NCBI GenBank assembly: GCA_945952465.1
Contig: CAMFIB010000001.1
Span: forward strand, 1,240,001-1,304,000
Source: an uncultured Pseudomonadota bacterium
GTDB lineage: Bacteria > Pseudomonadota > Gammaproteobacteria > Burkholderiales > Burkholderiaceae_C
DNA: 64,000 nt
Direction: 5' to 3'
In this document: in pieces, positions 1-8,851 of the stretch
Position numbering within the stretch: the stretch's first letter is position 1
Layout: every line of letters starts with the position of its first letter
Notes under the pieces: generated by a model
What the model saw: only the letters and a program-made list of their open reading frames with translations
Database searches by the model: none
Told to the model about the DNA's origin: nothing
Translations under genes and position numbers: made by a program

Positions 1-248
1 ATGCCGCCACCTTCCTTCGCCAGCATGAAGCGGCCGTCAACCACGCGGTCTACGAGGCGGTGGCCCGGCACGGCGGCGCCTTCTCGGCCGAGCACGGCGT
101 CGGCCAGCTCAAGACCCAGGAATTGGCGCGCTACGAACCACCGGTGGCGCTGGCCATGATGCGCGCGGTCAAGGCCGCGCTCGACCCGCACAACCTGCTC
201 AACCCCGGCCGGGTGCTGGGCCCGGCGCCTAAAATCGGCCCGACCTGA
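1..248 (+). CDS. FAD-linked oxidase, C-terminal end (partial)
   Basis: Only the last ~80 codons are present; the gene begins before the window, and the open frame starts at base 3. The residues HGGAFSAEHGVGQLK and the ending LDPHNLLNPGRVL are typical of the C-terminal cap domain of GlcD / D-lactate dehydrogenase type flavoproteins, where EHGVG lies near the flavin. The family oxidises 2-hydroxy acids with FAD. The exact substrate cannot be told from this fragment. It ends 18 bases before thyA on the same strand. Confidence 0.85.
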   Translation, partial: AATFLRQHEAAVNHAVYEAVARHGGAFSAEHGVGQLKTQELARYEPPVALAMMRAVKAALDPHNLLNPGRVLGPAPKIGPT

Positions 249-266
249 CCGGCCCTTTCTTTCTCG

Positions 267-1079
267 ATGACCACCCGCCCCGTCCGATCGCAGTACGAAG
301 ACTTCATGCGCCATGTGAACGAGCATGGCGTCTCCAAGGCCGACCGCACCGGCACCGGCACCAAGAGCGTGTTCGGCCACCAGATGCGCTTCGATCTGAA
401 CGAGGGCTTTCCGCTGGTCACCACCAAGAAGGTGCACCTGAAGTCCATCATCGTCGAGCTGCTGTGGTTCCTCACCGGCTCCAGCAACAACAACTGGCTG
501 CGCGAGCGCGGCGTGACGATCTGGGACGAATGGGCGCGGCCCGACGGCGACCTCGGCCCGGTCTACGGCGTGCAGTGGCGCAGTTGGCCGAAACCCGGCG
601 GCGGCCATGTGGACCAGATCGCCGAGGTGGTCAAGACGCTGAAGGCCAACCCCGATTCGCGCCGCATCATCGTGAGCGCCTGGAACGTGGCCGAGCTGGA
701 CCAGATGGCGCTGATGCCCTGCCACGCCTTCTTCCAGTTCTACGTGGCAGACGGCAAGCTCAGCTGCCAGCTCTACCAGCGCAGTGCCGACATCTTTCTC
801 GGCGTGCCCTTCAACATCGCCAGCTACGCGCTGCTCACCCACATGCTGGCGCAGCAGTGCGACCTGCAGGTCGGTGACTTCGTCTGGACCGGCGGCGACT
901 GCCACATCTACAGCAACCACGCCGAACAGGTCGCGCTGCAGTTGAGCCGCGCGCCCTTCCCTTACCCCACGCTGCACATCAAGCGCCGGCCCGACTCGAT
1001 CTTCGACTACCGCTACGACGACTTCGAGGTGCTCGACTACCAATGCCACCCTGCCATCAAGGCGCCGGTGGCGGTGTGA
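267..1079 (+). CDS. thyA: Thymidylate synthase
   Basis: A 270-residue ThyA (E. coli 264) that methylates dUMP to dTMP using methylene-tetrahydrofolate. DRTGTGT is near residue 26, and the catalytic cysteine is Cys152 in [11 protein letters not shown]. The dUMP-binding stretch [18 protein letters not shown] follows. The gene overlaps folA, whose product regenerates the folate that ThyA oxidises, so the pair is a classic functional unit. No insertion or damage is seen. Confidence 0.97.
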   Translation: MTTRPVRSQYEDFMRHVNEHGVSKADRTGTGTKSVFGHQMRFDLNEGFPLVTTKKVHLKSIIVELLWFLTGSSNNNWLRERGVTIWDEWARPDGDLGPVYGVQWRSWPKPGGGHVDQIAEVVKTLKANPDSRRIIVSAWNVAELDQMALMPCHAFFQFYVADGKLSCQLYQRSADIFLGVPFNIASYALLTHMLAQQCDLQVGDFVWTGGDCHIYSNHAEQVALQLSRAPFPYPTLHIKRRPDSIFDYRYDDFEVLDYQCHPAIKAPVAV

Positions 1080-1594
1080 CCGGCGTGGGCAGCGTCAACC
1101 TGATCTTCGCGCGGGCCCGCAACGGCGTCATCGGCAAGGCCGGTGGCCTGCCGTGGCACCTGCCGGAAGACATGGCCTTCTTCAAGCGCGCCACCGCCGG
1201 CGGCACCGTCGTCATGGGCCGCAAGACCTGGGACTCGATCCCGCCGAAATTCCGGCCCCTGCCCGGCCGCACCAACATCGTCGTGACCCGGCAGGCCGGC
1301 TGGCGGGCCGAGGGCGCCATCCGTGCCGGCTCGCTGGCCGAAGCACTGGCACTGGCGCCGACCGAAAGAGACGTGTGGGTCATCGGCGGCGCCGACATCT
1401 ACGCGCAGGCCGAGCCGCTCGCCCACCGCGCGCTGGTCACCGAGATCGACGCCGATTTCGACGGCGACGCCTTCGCGCCGCGTTTTGGCCCCGGCTGGCG
1501 CGAAATCGCCAGCGAGGCCCATGTGGCGGCCAGCGGCCTGCCCTACCGCTTCATCACACTCGAACAACAACACACCCACATCAAGGAAAACTGA
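1076..1594 (+). CDS. folA: Dihydrofolate reductase
   Basis: DHFR of about 172 residues, reducing dihydrofolate to tetrahydrofolate with NADPH. The N-terminal motif [18 protein letters not shown] carries the acidic active-site region, followed by [12 protein letters not shown] and later VIGGADIY. I choose a GTG start at 1076 that overlaps the thyA stop by four bases. GTG at 1085 is an alternative. The upstream ATG at 1043 would lie deep inside thyA and adds an unrelated tail. It is translationally coupled to thyA. Confidence 0.95.
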   Translation: MTGVGSVNLIFARARNGVIGKAGGLPWHLPEDMAFFKRATAGGTVVMGRKTWDSIPPKFRPLPGRTNIVVTRQAGWRAEGAIRAGSLAEALALAPTERDVWVIGGADIYAQAEPLAHRALVTEIDADFDGDAFAPRFGPGWREIASEAHVAASGLPYRFITLEQQHTHIKEN

Positions 1595-1596
1595 CC

Positions 1597-2196
1597 ATGT
1601 CCGGAGGCGGCTTTCACGTGCACGGCCCGCACGACCACGAACTCGAACACGCGGCGCAGCATGCGGCCAACGGCCATGGTGACGAAGGCAGCAGCAAGAT
1701 GGTCAACCAGATCGCGATGTTCACCGCCATCATCGCCACCGTGGGCGCGCTGTTCGCCTACATGGGCGGGGCCACGCAGGCCAATGCCGGCCTCTACAAG
1801 AACAACGCCGCGCTGAAGAAGACCGAGGCGTCCAACCAGTGGAATTACTTCCAGGCCAAGAGCACCAAGCAGTCGCTGGTCGAGCTGGCGCGTGACCTGG
1901 CGCCGGAAGACAAGAAGGCCGGCTACATCACCCGCGCCGAGCGCTACGAGAAGGAAAAGAACGAGATCAAGCTCGCCGCCGAGAAGCTCGAGGCCGAAGC
2001 CACCCAATGGGACAAGCAAAGCGACGAGCAGATGCACCTGCACCACCGCTGGGCCCAGGCCACCACCGCGCTGCAGGTGTCGATCGCCTTCGCCGCCATC
2101 GCACTCTTGACCAAGAAGAAGTGGCTGGAAGTTGCGATGTTCAGCGTGGCCGGTGTCGGCGTGGCCGTTGGCGGACTGGCATTGCTCCATATTTAG
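1597..2196 (+). CDS. DUF4337 domain membrane protein
   Basis: A 199-residue protein beginning two bases after the folA stop, with AAGGAAA upstream as ribosome site. The N-terminus is His-rich (HVHGPHDHELEHAAQH). One membrane segment follows near residue 40 (IAMFTAIIATVGALFAYM), then a long charged, probably coiled-coil region (about 65-145). Two C-terminal membrane segments end at LALLHI. This layout matches the DUF4337 family, whose role is unknown. The His-rich start could bind metal, but that is speculation. Confidence 0.8.
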   Translation: MSGGGFHVHGPHDHELEHAAQHAANGHGDEGSSKMVNQIAMFTAIIATVGALFAYMGGATQANAGLYKNNAALKKTEASNQWNYFQAKSTKQSLVELARDLAPEDKKAGYITRAERYEKEKNEIKLAAEKLEAEATQWDKQSDEQMHLHHRWAQATTALQVSIAFAAIALLTKKKWLEVAMFSVAGVGVAVGGLALLHI

Positions 2197-2239
2197 GAGC
2201 AACAAATCGAGTAACGGCGCTGACTGGAGGCCTGAAACA

Positions 2240-3013
2240 ATGAAAATTGCGACCTGGAACGTGAATTCGCTGACCGCGCGGCTCGCCCACGTGCAGAACT
2301 GGCTGGCCGCCAACCCGGTCGACGTCTTGTGCCTCCAAGAGCTGAAGCTCACCGACGACAAGTTTCCGGCGGCCGAACTGAAGGCCGCCGGCTACGAAGC
2401 GGTGGCCTTCGGCCAGAAGACCTACAACGGTGTCGCCATCCTGAGCCGCACGCCCGTGCGCGACGTGGTGCGCAACGTGCCCGGCTCTGCCGACGAGCAG
2501 GCCCGTGTGATCGCCGCCACGGTCGATTCACCGCACGGCGACATCCGCGTGGTCAACGGCTATTTCGTCAACGGCCAGGCGCCCGGCTCCGAGAAATTCA
2601 CCTATAAGATGGGCTGGCTGACCGCGCTGCACGACTGGCTGCGCGAAGAGATGAAGGCCCACCCCCGGCTGGTGCTGCTGGGCGACTTCAACATCGTGCC
2701 GGAAGACCGCGATTCGTTCGACCCAGTCGGGCTGAAAGACACCATCCACCACACGGTGGAAGAGCGGCACCACTTCGGTGCGCTGGTCGGCCTGGGCCTG
2801 CACGACGCCTTCCGGCTGTTCGAGCAGCCCGAGAAAAGCTACTCGTGGTGGGACTACCGCATGCTGGGCTACCAGAAGAACCGCGGCCTGCGCATCGACC
2901 ACATCCTGGTCAGCCAACCGCTGAAAGACGCTGTGAAGTCCTGCGTGATCGACCGCGTGCCGCGCAAGTGGGAAAAGCCCAGCGACCACGCACCGGTGAT
3001 CGCCGAGCTCTAG
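2240..3013 (+). CDS. xth: Exodeoxyribonuclease III
   Basis: A 257-residue AP endonuclease / 3'-5' exonuclease of base excision repair. The motifs MKIATWNVNS, CLQELK (metal-binding Glu near 34), GDFNIVPEDRD and the terminal SDHAPV (catalytic His) are all present. The ATG at 2240 starts exactly at the conserved N-terminus; an open frame continues upstream but lacks family similarity. GGAGG lies about 10 bases before the start. It is convergent with ntrC. Confidence 0.96.
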   Translation: MKIATWNVNSLTARLAHVQNWLAANPVDVLCLQELKLTDDKFPAAELKAAGYEAVAFGQKTYNGVAILSRTPVRDVVRNVPGSADEQARVIAATVDSPHGDIRVVNGYFVNGQAPGSEKFTYKMGWLTALHDWLREEMKAHPRLVLLGDFNIVPEDRDSFDPVGLKDTIHHTVEERHHFGALVGLGLHDAFRLFEQPEKSYSWWDYRMLGYQKNRGLRIDHILVSQPLKDAVKSCVIDRVPRKWEKPSDHAPVIAEL

Positions 3014-3050
3014 CCGGAGCGGCTTGGCGCCGGGCCGCTCCCGAGCCAAG

Positions 3051-3071
3051 CCCGCCCCCTCAGCGGGCGGG
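3051..3071. other. GC-rich hairpin between convergent xth and ntrC
   Basis: CCCGC at 3051-3055 can pair with GCGGG at 3063-3067 across a short loop, with further C/G pairing around it. It lies between two converging genes, where a two-way terminator would be expected. No clear T-tract follows on either strand, so a terminator role is uncertain. Confidence 0.3.
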
Positions 3072-3103
3072 GAGCTACACGCAGTAAGCGAACGTGGGGG
3101 CCT

Positions 3104-4648
3104 TTACTCCAACCCCAACTCTTGAATCTTGCGGGTGATCGTGTTGCGGCCGATGCCGAGCTTCTGCGCGGCCTCGATGCGGCGGCCCCGCGTGTTGGCC
3201 AGCGCGGTCAGGATCAGCTTGGACTCGAAGCGCCGCGTCAGCTCGTCCCAGACGTCGTGACGGCCGCCGGCCAGCAACTCCAGCGCTTCGGCCTCCAGCC
3301 CCGACTCCCAGGCCGCCGCAGCAGCGCCACCAACGGCCATCGGAGCGGCCGGGGCTGGCACGGCGGCGTCTACCCGCGCGCCAACCGCTTCCTGCGGCAG
3401 CGCCGGTGGCCACGGCGCGGGCTCAACGCCCTCGCCCGCGGGCCGGCCGGCGGGCGCTGCCGTTTCCGGCGCCAGCAACTGGATTTCGGGCGGCAGGTCC
3501 TTGCGTTCGATGACTTGGGCAGGCGCCATCACGGTCAGCCAGTGGCAGATGTTCTCGAGCTGGCGCACGTTGCCGGGAAAACCGAAGCCGGCAATCTGGG
3601 CCAGCGCGGGGTCTGAAATGCGCTTGGGCTCCACGCCGAGCTGCTTGGCGCTCTGCTGCAGGAAATGGCGCGTCAGCATCGGCACGTCTTCACGGCGCTC
3701 GCGCAGCGCCGGCAGCCGCAGGCGGATCACGTTGAGGCGGTGGAACAGGTCTTCGCGGAACACGCCTTCCTTGACGCGCTGCTCCAGGTCCTGGTGGGTG
3801 GCGGCGATGACGCGCACATTGGCCTTCACCGCGTTGTGGCCGCCCACGCGGTAGAAATGGCCGTCGCTCAGCACCCGCAGCAGCCGGGTCTGCAGGTCGA
3901 ACGGCATGTCGCCGATTTCGTCGAGGAACAGCGTGCCGCCCTCGGCCTGCTCGAAGCGGCCACGGCGCATGGTCTGCGCGCCGGTGAAGGCGCCGCGTTC
4001 GTGGCCGAACAGCTCGCTCTCCAGCAGGTCTTTCGGAATGGCAGCGGTGTTGATGGCCACGAAAGGCCCGCCCGCCCGCGGCGAATGCTTGTGCAGGGCC
4101 CGCGCCACCAGTTCCTTGCCGGTGCCGGACTCGCCGGTGATCATCACCGTGACGTTGCTCTGGCTCAGCCGGCCGATCGCGCGGAACACGTCCTGCATGG
4201 CCGGCGCCTGGCCCAGCATCTCGGGCGCGGCGGCCATGCGCTCTTCGGCCACTTCCTCGCGCTGGCTTTCCTCCACGGCGCGGCGGATCAGCTCGATGGC
4301 CTTGGGCAGATCGAAGGGCTTGGGCAGGTACTCGAAAGCGCCGCCCTGAAAGGCCGAGACGGCACTGTCGAGGTCGGAGAAGGCCGTCATGATGATGACG
4401 GGCAGGCCCGGGTGCCGCTCCTTGACCTTGCCCAACAGTTCGAGGCCGGAGCCGCCGGGCATGCGAATGTCGCTCACCAGCACCTGCGGGCCGAGGTTGT
4501 CGGGGTCGTCATCGTGGAGTTCGTCGAGGGCGCTCAGCACCTCGCGGGGGCTGGTGAAGCTGCGGGTCGGCAGGTCTTCGCGCAACAGTGCCTTTTCGAG
4601 CACGAAGCGGATGGACTGGTCATCGTCCACGATCCAGATCGGCTTCAT
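3104..4648 (-). CDS. ntrC: Nitrogen regulation response regulator NR(I)
   Basis: A 514-residue sigma-54 activator of nitrogen-assimilation genes. A receiver domain spans residues 1-125, with the phospho-acceptor Asp60 in VSDIRMPG. It is shifted about six places from E. coli Asp54 by a short insertion rich in Asp. An AAA+ domain follows (Walker A GESGTGKE, sigma-54 contact loop GAFTGA). A Fis-type HTH ends the protein (AAQKLGIGRNTITRKIQ). The linker at about 385-440 is unusually long and rich in Ala/Pro. The start at 4648 matches the family start MKPIWIVDDD. It lies 28 bases downstream of ntrB. Confidence 0.96.
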   Translation of the reverse strand: MKPIWIVDDDQSIRFVLEKALLREDLPTRSFTSPREVLSALDELHDDDPDNLGPQVLVSDIRMPGGSGLELLGKVKERHPGLPVIIMTAFSDLDSAVSAFQGGAFEYLPKPFDLPKAIELIRRAVEESQREEVAEERMAAAPEMLGQAPAMQDVFRAIGRLSQSNVTVMITGESGTGKELVARALHKHSPRAGGPFVAINTAAIPKDLLESELFGHERGAFTGAQTMRRGRFEQAEGGTLFLDEIGDMPFDLQTRLLRVLSDGHFYRVGGHNAVKANVRVIAATHQDLEQRVKEGVFREDLFHRLNVIRLRLPALRERREDVPMLTRHFLQQSAKQLGVEPKRISDPALAQIAGFGFPGNVRQLENICHWLTVMAPAQVIERKDLPPEIQLLAPETAAPAGRPAGEGVEPAPWPPALPQEAVGARVDAAVPAPAAPMAVGGAAAAAWESGLEAEALELLAGGRHDVWDELTRRFESKLILTALANTRGRRIEAAQKLGIGRNTITRKIQELGLE

Positions 4649-4676
4649 CGTTTTTTCGTCACCTCTGGTCAAGCAT

Positions 4677-5747
4677 CTAGGGCAACGGAATCAGCAATTT
4701 GAAATCCGTTCGGCCCGGCACACTGTCGCATTCGATCAAGCCATGGTGCTGCTGCACGAAGGTCTGGGCCAACGTGAGCCCCAACCCCGACCCCCCTTCT
4801 CGCCCCGACACCAGCGGGTAGAAAATGCGGTCCTTGATCGACTCGGGCACGCCGGGCCCGTTGTCGATGACATGCAATTCCAGTGCCAATCGATAGCGCT
4901 GCTTGCCAAAAGTTACCTGCCGCGCGATGCGCGTGCGAAAGATGAGTTGCGCGTCGCCCGCGGCGATCCGATCGGCCAGCGCCTGGCAGGCGTTGTGCGC
5001 GATGTTGAGCACCGCCTGGATCAGTTGCTCGCGGTCGCCACGGAACTCGGGAATGGAAATGTCGTAGTCGCGCACGGCTTTCAGGCCGCGCGGAAACTCC
5101 GCCGTGATGAGCGAACGCACACGCTCGCAGACCTCGTGGATGTTCACGTCGCCCACCACGTGCGGCCGGCGGTGCGGCGCCAGCAGGCGGTCGACCAGCG
5201 TCTGCAGCCGGTCGGCCTCGTGCACGATGACCTGGGTGTACTCCTTCAGGTCGCGCGACTCGATCTCCATCTCGAGCAACTGCGCCGCGCCTCGGATGCC
5301 GCCCAGCGGGTTCTTGATCTCGTGCGCCAGGTTGCGGATCAACTCCTTGTTGGCCTGCGCCTGGTCGATCAAACGCTCCTCGCGGTCTTGCTTGGCCTGC
5401 GCCTCCAGCGGCAGCAGCTCGACCACGATCTCGCCCGGCCGCTCGGTCTGCGCCACGATGACGTGGACCGGCAGCGGCTCGTGGTGCAGGCGCTTCAGGA
5501 AGGCGTCGTAGCGCAAGGCGGCGAACTCGTTGCTGCCGGCGCCCTGCAGCGCGTTCTGCAGCACATGCGGCTCGGTGAAGCAGTCGGGCAGTCGCGAGCC
5601 TTCGATGGTGCGGCGCGAGGTACCCAGCGCGTCTTCCAGCGCGGCGTTGGCGAACAGCACCACGCCGTCGCTGCGAACCACCGCCACCAGCGTGGCCAGC
5701 AGGTCGAGCGGCAGGAACCAGGAGTGGGGTGTGGCGGCCTTCTTCAC
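4677..5747 (-). CDS. ntrB: Nitrogen regulation sensor kinase NR(II)
   Basis: A 356-residue soluble histidine kinase/phosphatase partner of NtrC. It has an N-terminal PAS domain (about 15-115), then the dimerisation box NLAHEIKNPLGGI with phospho-His142. The ATP-binding boxes are HVIDNGPGVP and GSGLGLTLAQTFVQQHHG. No membrane segment is present, as is normal for NtrB, which receives its signal from PII. It is transcribed just before ntrC on the same strand, downstream of glnA and a small DUF4124 gene. Confidence 0.95.
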   Translation of the reverse strand: MKKAATPHSWFLPLDLLATLVAVVRSDGVVLFANAALEDALGTSRRTIEGSRLPDCFTEPHVLQNALQGAGSNEFAALRYDAFLKRLHHEPLPVHVIVAQTERPGEIVVELLPLEAQAKQDREERLIDQAQANKELIRNLAHEIKNPLGGIRGAAQLLEMEIESRDLKEYTQVIVHEADRLQTLVDRLLAPHRRPHVVGDVNIHEVCERVRSLITAEFPRGLKAVRDYDISIPEFRGDREQLIQAVLNIAHNACQALADRIAAGDAQLIFRTRIARQVTFGKQRYRLALELHVIDNGPGVPESIKDRIFYPLVSGREGGSGLGLTLAQTFVQQHHGLIECDSVPGRTDFKLLIPLP

Positions 5748-5753
5748 CGCGTG

Positions 5754-6290
5754 TCAGCGGGCAGCGGCGGGCGCACCGAGGCGCGCGATCTCGCGGCGAA
5801 TGCCGGCGATGTCGCTCTCGTTGCGGGTGATGCTGGCCTTCAGGTCGGCCACGCGGTCGAGGTATTTCTGGTAGTTGCGGGCCTCGCTGCCCTGCTTCTC
5901 CGGTTCACCGTTGTTGTACTCGCGCAGCAGTTCGCCCTGGCGCGATTCGGCGCGCCTGAGCTCGGCCTCCAGAATGGCGCGGGAATCGGTGTCGCGGGCG
6001 CGCTGCTCGGCCGAATCGACCCGCTGGCCCATCGACGAGCCGCCGACCACCGGCGGCGAGACCGGCCTTGCCATGGCAACGCCAGCCGTGCCGGCCGCGG
6101 CACCAGGCTGCTGCACCCGGGTACCCTGGATGATGGTGACGTTGCCGCCGTCCATCACCTTGCAGCCCTTGGCCTTGGCCGCCGCGGCGTTGTTGGTGTA
6201 TTCATTGCCGCAGCGGTACACCTGCGCATGCGCGGCGCTGACGCAGGTGGCAGCGACGGCCAGGAGAAAAACGGGGTAGCGGAAGTTCAT
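5754..6290 (-). CDS. Secreted DUF4124-type protein
   Basis: A 178-residue protein with a signal peptide (MNFRYPVFLLAVAATCVSAAHA) followed by QVYRCGNEYTNN, typical of DUF4124 proteins. The C-terminal half is charged and probably coiled coil (about 105-175). The start at 6290 is chosen because it begins directly with the signal peptide; 19 extra upstream codons have no such feature. Proteins like this often sit between glnA and ntrB in Comamonadaceae. Function is unknown. Confidence 0.75.
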   Translation of the reverse strand: MNFRYPVFLLAVAATCVSAAHAQVYRCGNEYTNNAAAAKAKGCKVMDGGNVTIIQGTRVQQPGAAAGTAGVAMARPVSPPVVGGSSMGQRVDSAEQRARDTDSRAILEAELRRAESRQGELLREYNNGEPEKQGSEARNYQKYLDRVADLKASITRNESDIAGIRREIARLGAPAAAR

Positions 6291-6345
6291 GCGTGGGTAA
6301 CGCGCGACTCGAGGTCTGGGTGGTCCAGCTGCCAGTCTAAACGCC

Positions 6346-6376
6346 AAAAAGAAAGGACGGCGGTTGCCGTCCTTTC
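6346..6376 (-). terminator. Rho-independent terminator of glnA
   Basis: An 11-bp perfect stem (GAAAGGACGGC at 6351-6361 with GCCGTCCTTTC at 6366-6376, loop GGTT) is followed on the minus strand by TTTTT. It lies 21 bases past the glnA stop, so it should separate glnA from the DUF4124-ntrB-ntrC genes. Confidence 0.85.
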
Positions 6377-6397
6377 AGTGGATGTATTGCCGAGGCT

Positions 6398-7816
6398 TTA
6401 CAGGCTGTAATACATGTCGAACTCGACCGGATGGGTCGCCATGCGGAAGCGGGTCACTTCCTGCATCTTCAGGTCGATGTAGGCGTCGATCATGGTGTCG
6501 GTGAACACGCCGCCCTTGGTCAGGAAGCTGCGGCCCTTGTCGAGGTACTCGAGCGCTTGATCGAGGCTGTGGCAGACGGTCGGCACCTTCGCGTCTTCTT
6601 CCGGCGGCAGGTGGTAGAGGTCCTTGGTGGCGGCTTCGCCCGGGTGGATCTTGTTTTCCACGCCATCCAGGCCGGCCATCATGAGCGCCGAGAAGCACAG
6701 GTAGGGGTTGCTCAGCGGGTCCGGGAAGCGCGCTTCGATGCGGCGGCCCTTCGGGTTGGCAACGTACGGAATGCGGATCGAGGCCGAGCGGTTCTTGGCC
6801 GAGTAGGCCAGCTTCACCGGGGCTTCGAAGCCCGGAACCAGGCGCTTGTAGCTGTTGGTGCCGGGGTTGGTAATGGCGTTCAGCGCACGGGCGTGCTTGA
6901 TGATGCCGCCGATGTAGTACAGCGCGAATTCGCTCAGGCCGGCGTAGCCGTCACCGGCGAACAGGTTCTTGCCGTCTTTCCAGATCGACTGGTGAACGTG
7001 CATGCCGGAACCGTTGTCGCCCACGATGGGCTTGGGCATGAAGGTCGCGGTCTTGCCGTAGGCGTTGGCCACGTTCTGGATCACATACTTCATCAGGATG
7101 GTCCAGTCGGCGCGCTGCACCAGCGTGCTGAACTTCGTGCCGATCTCATTCTGGCCGGCGCCGGCCACTTCGTGGTGGAACACTTCGACCGGGATGCCGA
7201 GCGATTCCAGCACCTGCGACATTTCAGCGCGCATGTCTTGCGTGCTGTCGACCGGGGGCACCGGGAAGTAGCCGCCCTTGACGGTCGGGCGGTGGCCACG
7301 GTTGCCGCCTTCGATCTTGGCGCCGGTGTTCCACGGCGCTTCGTATTCCTCGATCTTGTAGAAGGAACCCGACATGTCGTTGGCCCAACGCACGTCGTCG
7401 AAGATGAAGAATTCGGGTTCCGGGCCGAAATAGGCGGTATCGCCCAGGCCGGAGGCCTTCAGATAGGCTTCGGCGCGGCGCGCGATGGAGCGCGGGTCGC
7501 GGTCGTAGGCCTTGCCGTCGCCCGGTTCCAGCACGTCGCAGGTCAGGAACATCGTGGTTTCTTCGAAGAAGGGGTCGATGTTGGCCGTGTTCGGATCGGG
7601 CATGAGCAACATGTCCGAAGCCTCGATGCCCTTCCAGCCAGCGATGGACGAGCCGTCGAATGCGTGGCCGGACGTGAACTTGTCTTCGTCGAAGTGGGAC
7701 ACAGGCACGGTCACGTGCTGTTCCTTGCCACGGGTGTCGGAGAAGCGGAAGTCGACAAACTTGACTTCGTTTTCCTTCACCAATTTCATCACGTCTGCGA
7801 CGGTCTTAGCAGCCAT
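6398..7816 (-). CDS. glnA: Glutamine synthetase type I
   Basis: A 472-residue GS-I that joins ammonia to glutamate with ATP and is the main ammonia-assimilating enzyme. Recognisable features are [10 protein letters not shown], the metal-site stretch [20 protein letters not shown] and the adenylylation loop KDLYHLPPE with Tyr401. This implies control by GlnE adenylylation. The start at 7816 gives [10 protein letters not shown], the family start; the open frame runs further but without similarity. Transcription is probably nitrogen-controlled through the sigma-54 promoter and NtrC site upstream. Confidence 0.98.
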   Translation of the reverse strand: MAAKTVADVMKLVKENEVKFVDFRFSDTRGKEQHVTVPVSHFDEDKFTSGHAFDGSSIAGWKGIEASDMLLMPDPNTANIDPFFEETTMFLTCDVLEPGDGKAYDRDPRSIARRAEAYLKASGLGDTAYFGPEPEFFIFDDVRWANDMSGSFYKIEEYEAPWNTGAKIEGGNRGHRPTVKGGYFPVPPVDSTQDMRAEMSQVLESLGIPVEVFHHEVAGAGQNEIGTKFSTLVQRADWTILMKYVIQNVANAYGKTATFMPKPIVGDNGSGMHVHQSIWKDGKNLFAGDGYAGLSEFALYYIGGIIKHARALNAITNPGTNSYKRLVPGFEAPVKLAYSAKNRSASIRIPYVANPKGRRIEARFPDPLSNPYLCFSALMMAGLDGVENKIHPGEAATKDLYHLPPEEDAKVPTVCHSLDQALEYLDKGRSFLTKGGVFTDTMIDAYIDLKMQEVTRFRMATHPVEFDMYYSL

Positions 7817-7870
7817 CAAGCTCTCCTGGTTGGGGGGTGTAGTTGATAAATTTTGGACAACGCACCGGAA

Positions 7871-7886
7871 TGCAGTTTCTGTGCCA
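7871..7886 (-). promoter_or_regulatory. Sigma-54 promoter of glnA
   Basis: On the minus strand the bases read TGGCACAGAAACTGCA, against the sigma-54 consensus TGGCAC-N5-TTGCA. The invariant GG and GC are both present with correct spacing. Transcription would start about 12 bases on, near 7859, giving a leader of about 43 bases before the glnA start. Confidence 0.85.
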
Positions 7887-7980
7887 CCAAGCACGCAATC
7901 GGGGCGCGAATGCAACCGCGTATTGTGCCCGGAGATTTCCCGGTTCCAGGCACCCCCACCGCCATCTTTTCTGGCGTGAA

Positions 7981-7995
7981 GCACCTTATTGGTGC
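7981..7995. promoter_or_regulatory. NtrC-binding site upstream of glnA
   Basis: GCACCTTATTGGTGC is a 5-5-5 dyad that closely matches the known strong NtrC enhancer form GCAC-N7-GTGC of E. coli glnA. It lies about 120-135 bases upstream of the predicted start point, a normal enhancer distance. A weaker half-conserved copy follows at 8006-8020. Confidence 0.8.
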
Positions 7996-8015
7996 AATTG
8001 GGTGCGCTTCGTTTT

Positions 8016-8036
8016 GGTGCGTCGCGTCAACGCACC
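8016..8036. promoter_or_regulatory. Inverted repeat overlapping the cinA-like stop codon
   Basis: GGTGCGT (8016-8022) and ACGCACC (8030-8036) form a perfect 7-bp inverted repeat with a 7-base spacer. The half sites GGTGC/GCACC are those of NtrC, but the spacing is wider than in the main site. It may be a second, weaker NtrC site or a structure at the end of the cinA-like gene; no T-tract is present. Confidence 0.45.
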
Positions 8037-8851
8037 ATTTCGGGGCCAATCGCGGCCCCTTGGCGGCTGAGCGCCTCCCGCAGTGCGGCGAATGCCAACC
8101 GTGACTCGGCGTCGGGGCCTTTCACGCCGAGCTCGATGTGCCGGCCGTGCTCCGGGTGATCGACGCTGGGCAGGCTGAACACCCGCACCGCCGGATGCTC
8201 ACGCTCGATGGCTTCCATCAGCGGTGTCAGCGAGGCCTCCAGCGCCTTCCAGACCACGACGGAGCGCTCCACCGCCAGCCGCTGCGCCGGACGGTCGGCC
8301 AGCCAGCGGTCGAGTTCGGCCTCGATCATCGGCCAGGCCATCACCGGAAAACCAGGCACGAAACTGATGCGGCCACCGCCCGAGCCGTCGCAGGCGAAGC
8401 CCGGGATCTTGTTGTAGGGGTTGGGCACGATCACCGCCCCTTCGGGAAAGAACCCCATCTTCAGGCGCTGCGCCATGTCGGGATGTGCCGCGTCGAAGAC
8501 CACCCCGCTCTCCTGGGCGACGTCTTGGGCGCGCTCGGTGATCAGGCGCGCGGCCGCGGGATGCAGCGCCAGCGGCACGCCGAGCGCGGCGGCGGCGCAT
8601 TGGCGGGTGTGGTCGTCTGGCGTGGCGCCGATGCCGCCGCAACAGAACACCCGGTCCCCCGACGCGAAGGCGTCGCGCAGCACCCCGGTGATGCGGGCGC
8701 GGTCGTCGCCCACATAGCGGGCCCAGTCCAGCAACAGCCCGCGGGCGCGCAGCAATTCGATGGTCTTGGGCAGGTGTTTGTCGGCCCGTTTGCCGGACAG
8801 GATCTCGTCGCCGACGATGATCAGGCCGATCGCCGGCAGCGCGTCAGCCAT
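8027..8851 (-). CDS. CinA N-terminal-type molybdopterin-binding protein
   Basis: A 274-residue protein of the competence/damage-inducible protein A family that contains only the MoCF_biosynth (MogA-like) domain. The motifs IGLIIVGDEILSGKRADKH and CCGGIGATPDDHTRQ are diagnostic. It lacks the C-terminal NMN amidohydrolase domain of full CinA, like short single-domain homologues. Substrate is unknown; roles in nucleotide-metabolite recycling are proposed for the family. It is the last gene of a five-gene overlapping operon, and its start overlaps the previous gene's stop by eight bases. Confidence 0.85.
   Translation of the reverse strand: MADALPAIGLIIVGDEILSGKRADKHLPKTIELLRARGLLLDWARYVGDDRARITGVLRDAFASGDRVFCCGGIGATPDDHTRQCAAAALGVPLALHPAAARLITERAQDVAQESGVVFDAAHPDMAQRLKMGFFPEGAVIVPNPYNKIPGFACDGSGGGRISFVPGFPVMAWPMIEAELDRWLADRPAQRLAVERSVVVWKALEASLTPLMEAIEREHPAVRVFSLPSVDHPEHGRHIELGVKGPDAESRLAFAALREALSRQGAAIGPEMVR

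Noticed and set aside
4389..6410. A 673-codon plus-strand frame across ntrB and the DUF4124 gene
   Set aside because: Shadow frame; crosses two real genes and has no domain similarity.
6431..7846. A 471-codon frame antisense to glnA
   Set aside because: GC-driven shadow; glnA is complete on the other strand and occupies the whole interval.
8016..8036. Inverted repeat as a terminator of the cinA-like gene
   Set aside because: The stem is only 7 bp and no T-tract follows on the minus strand; the half sites fit NtrC better.
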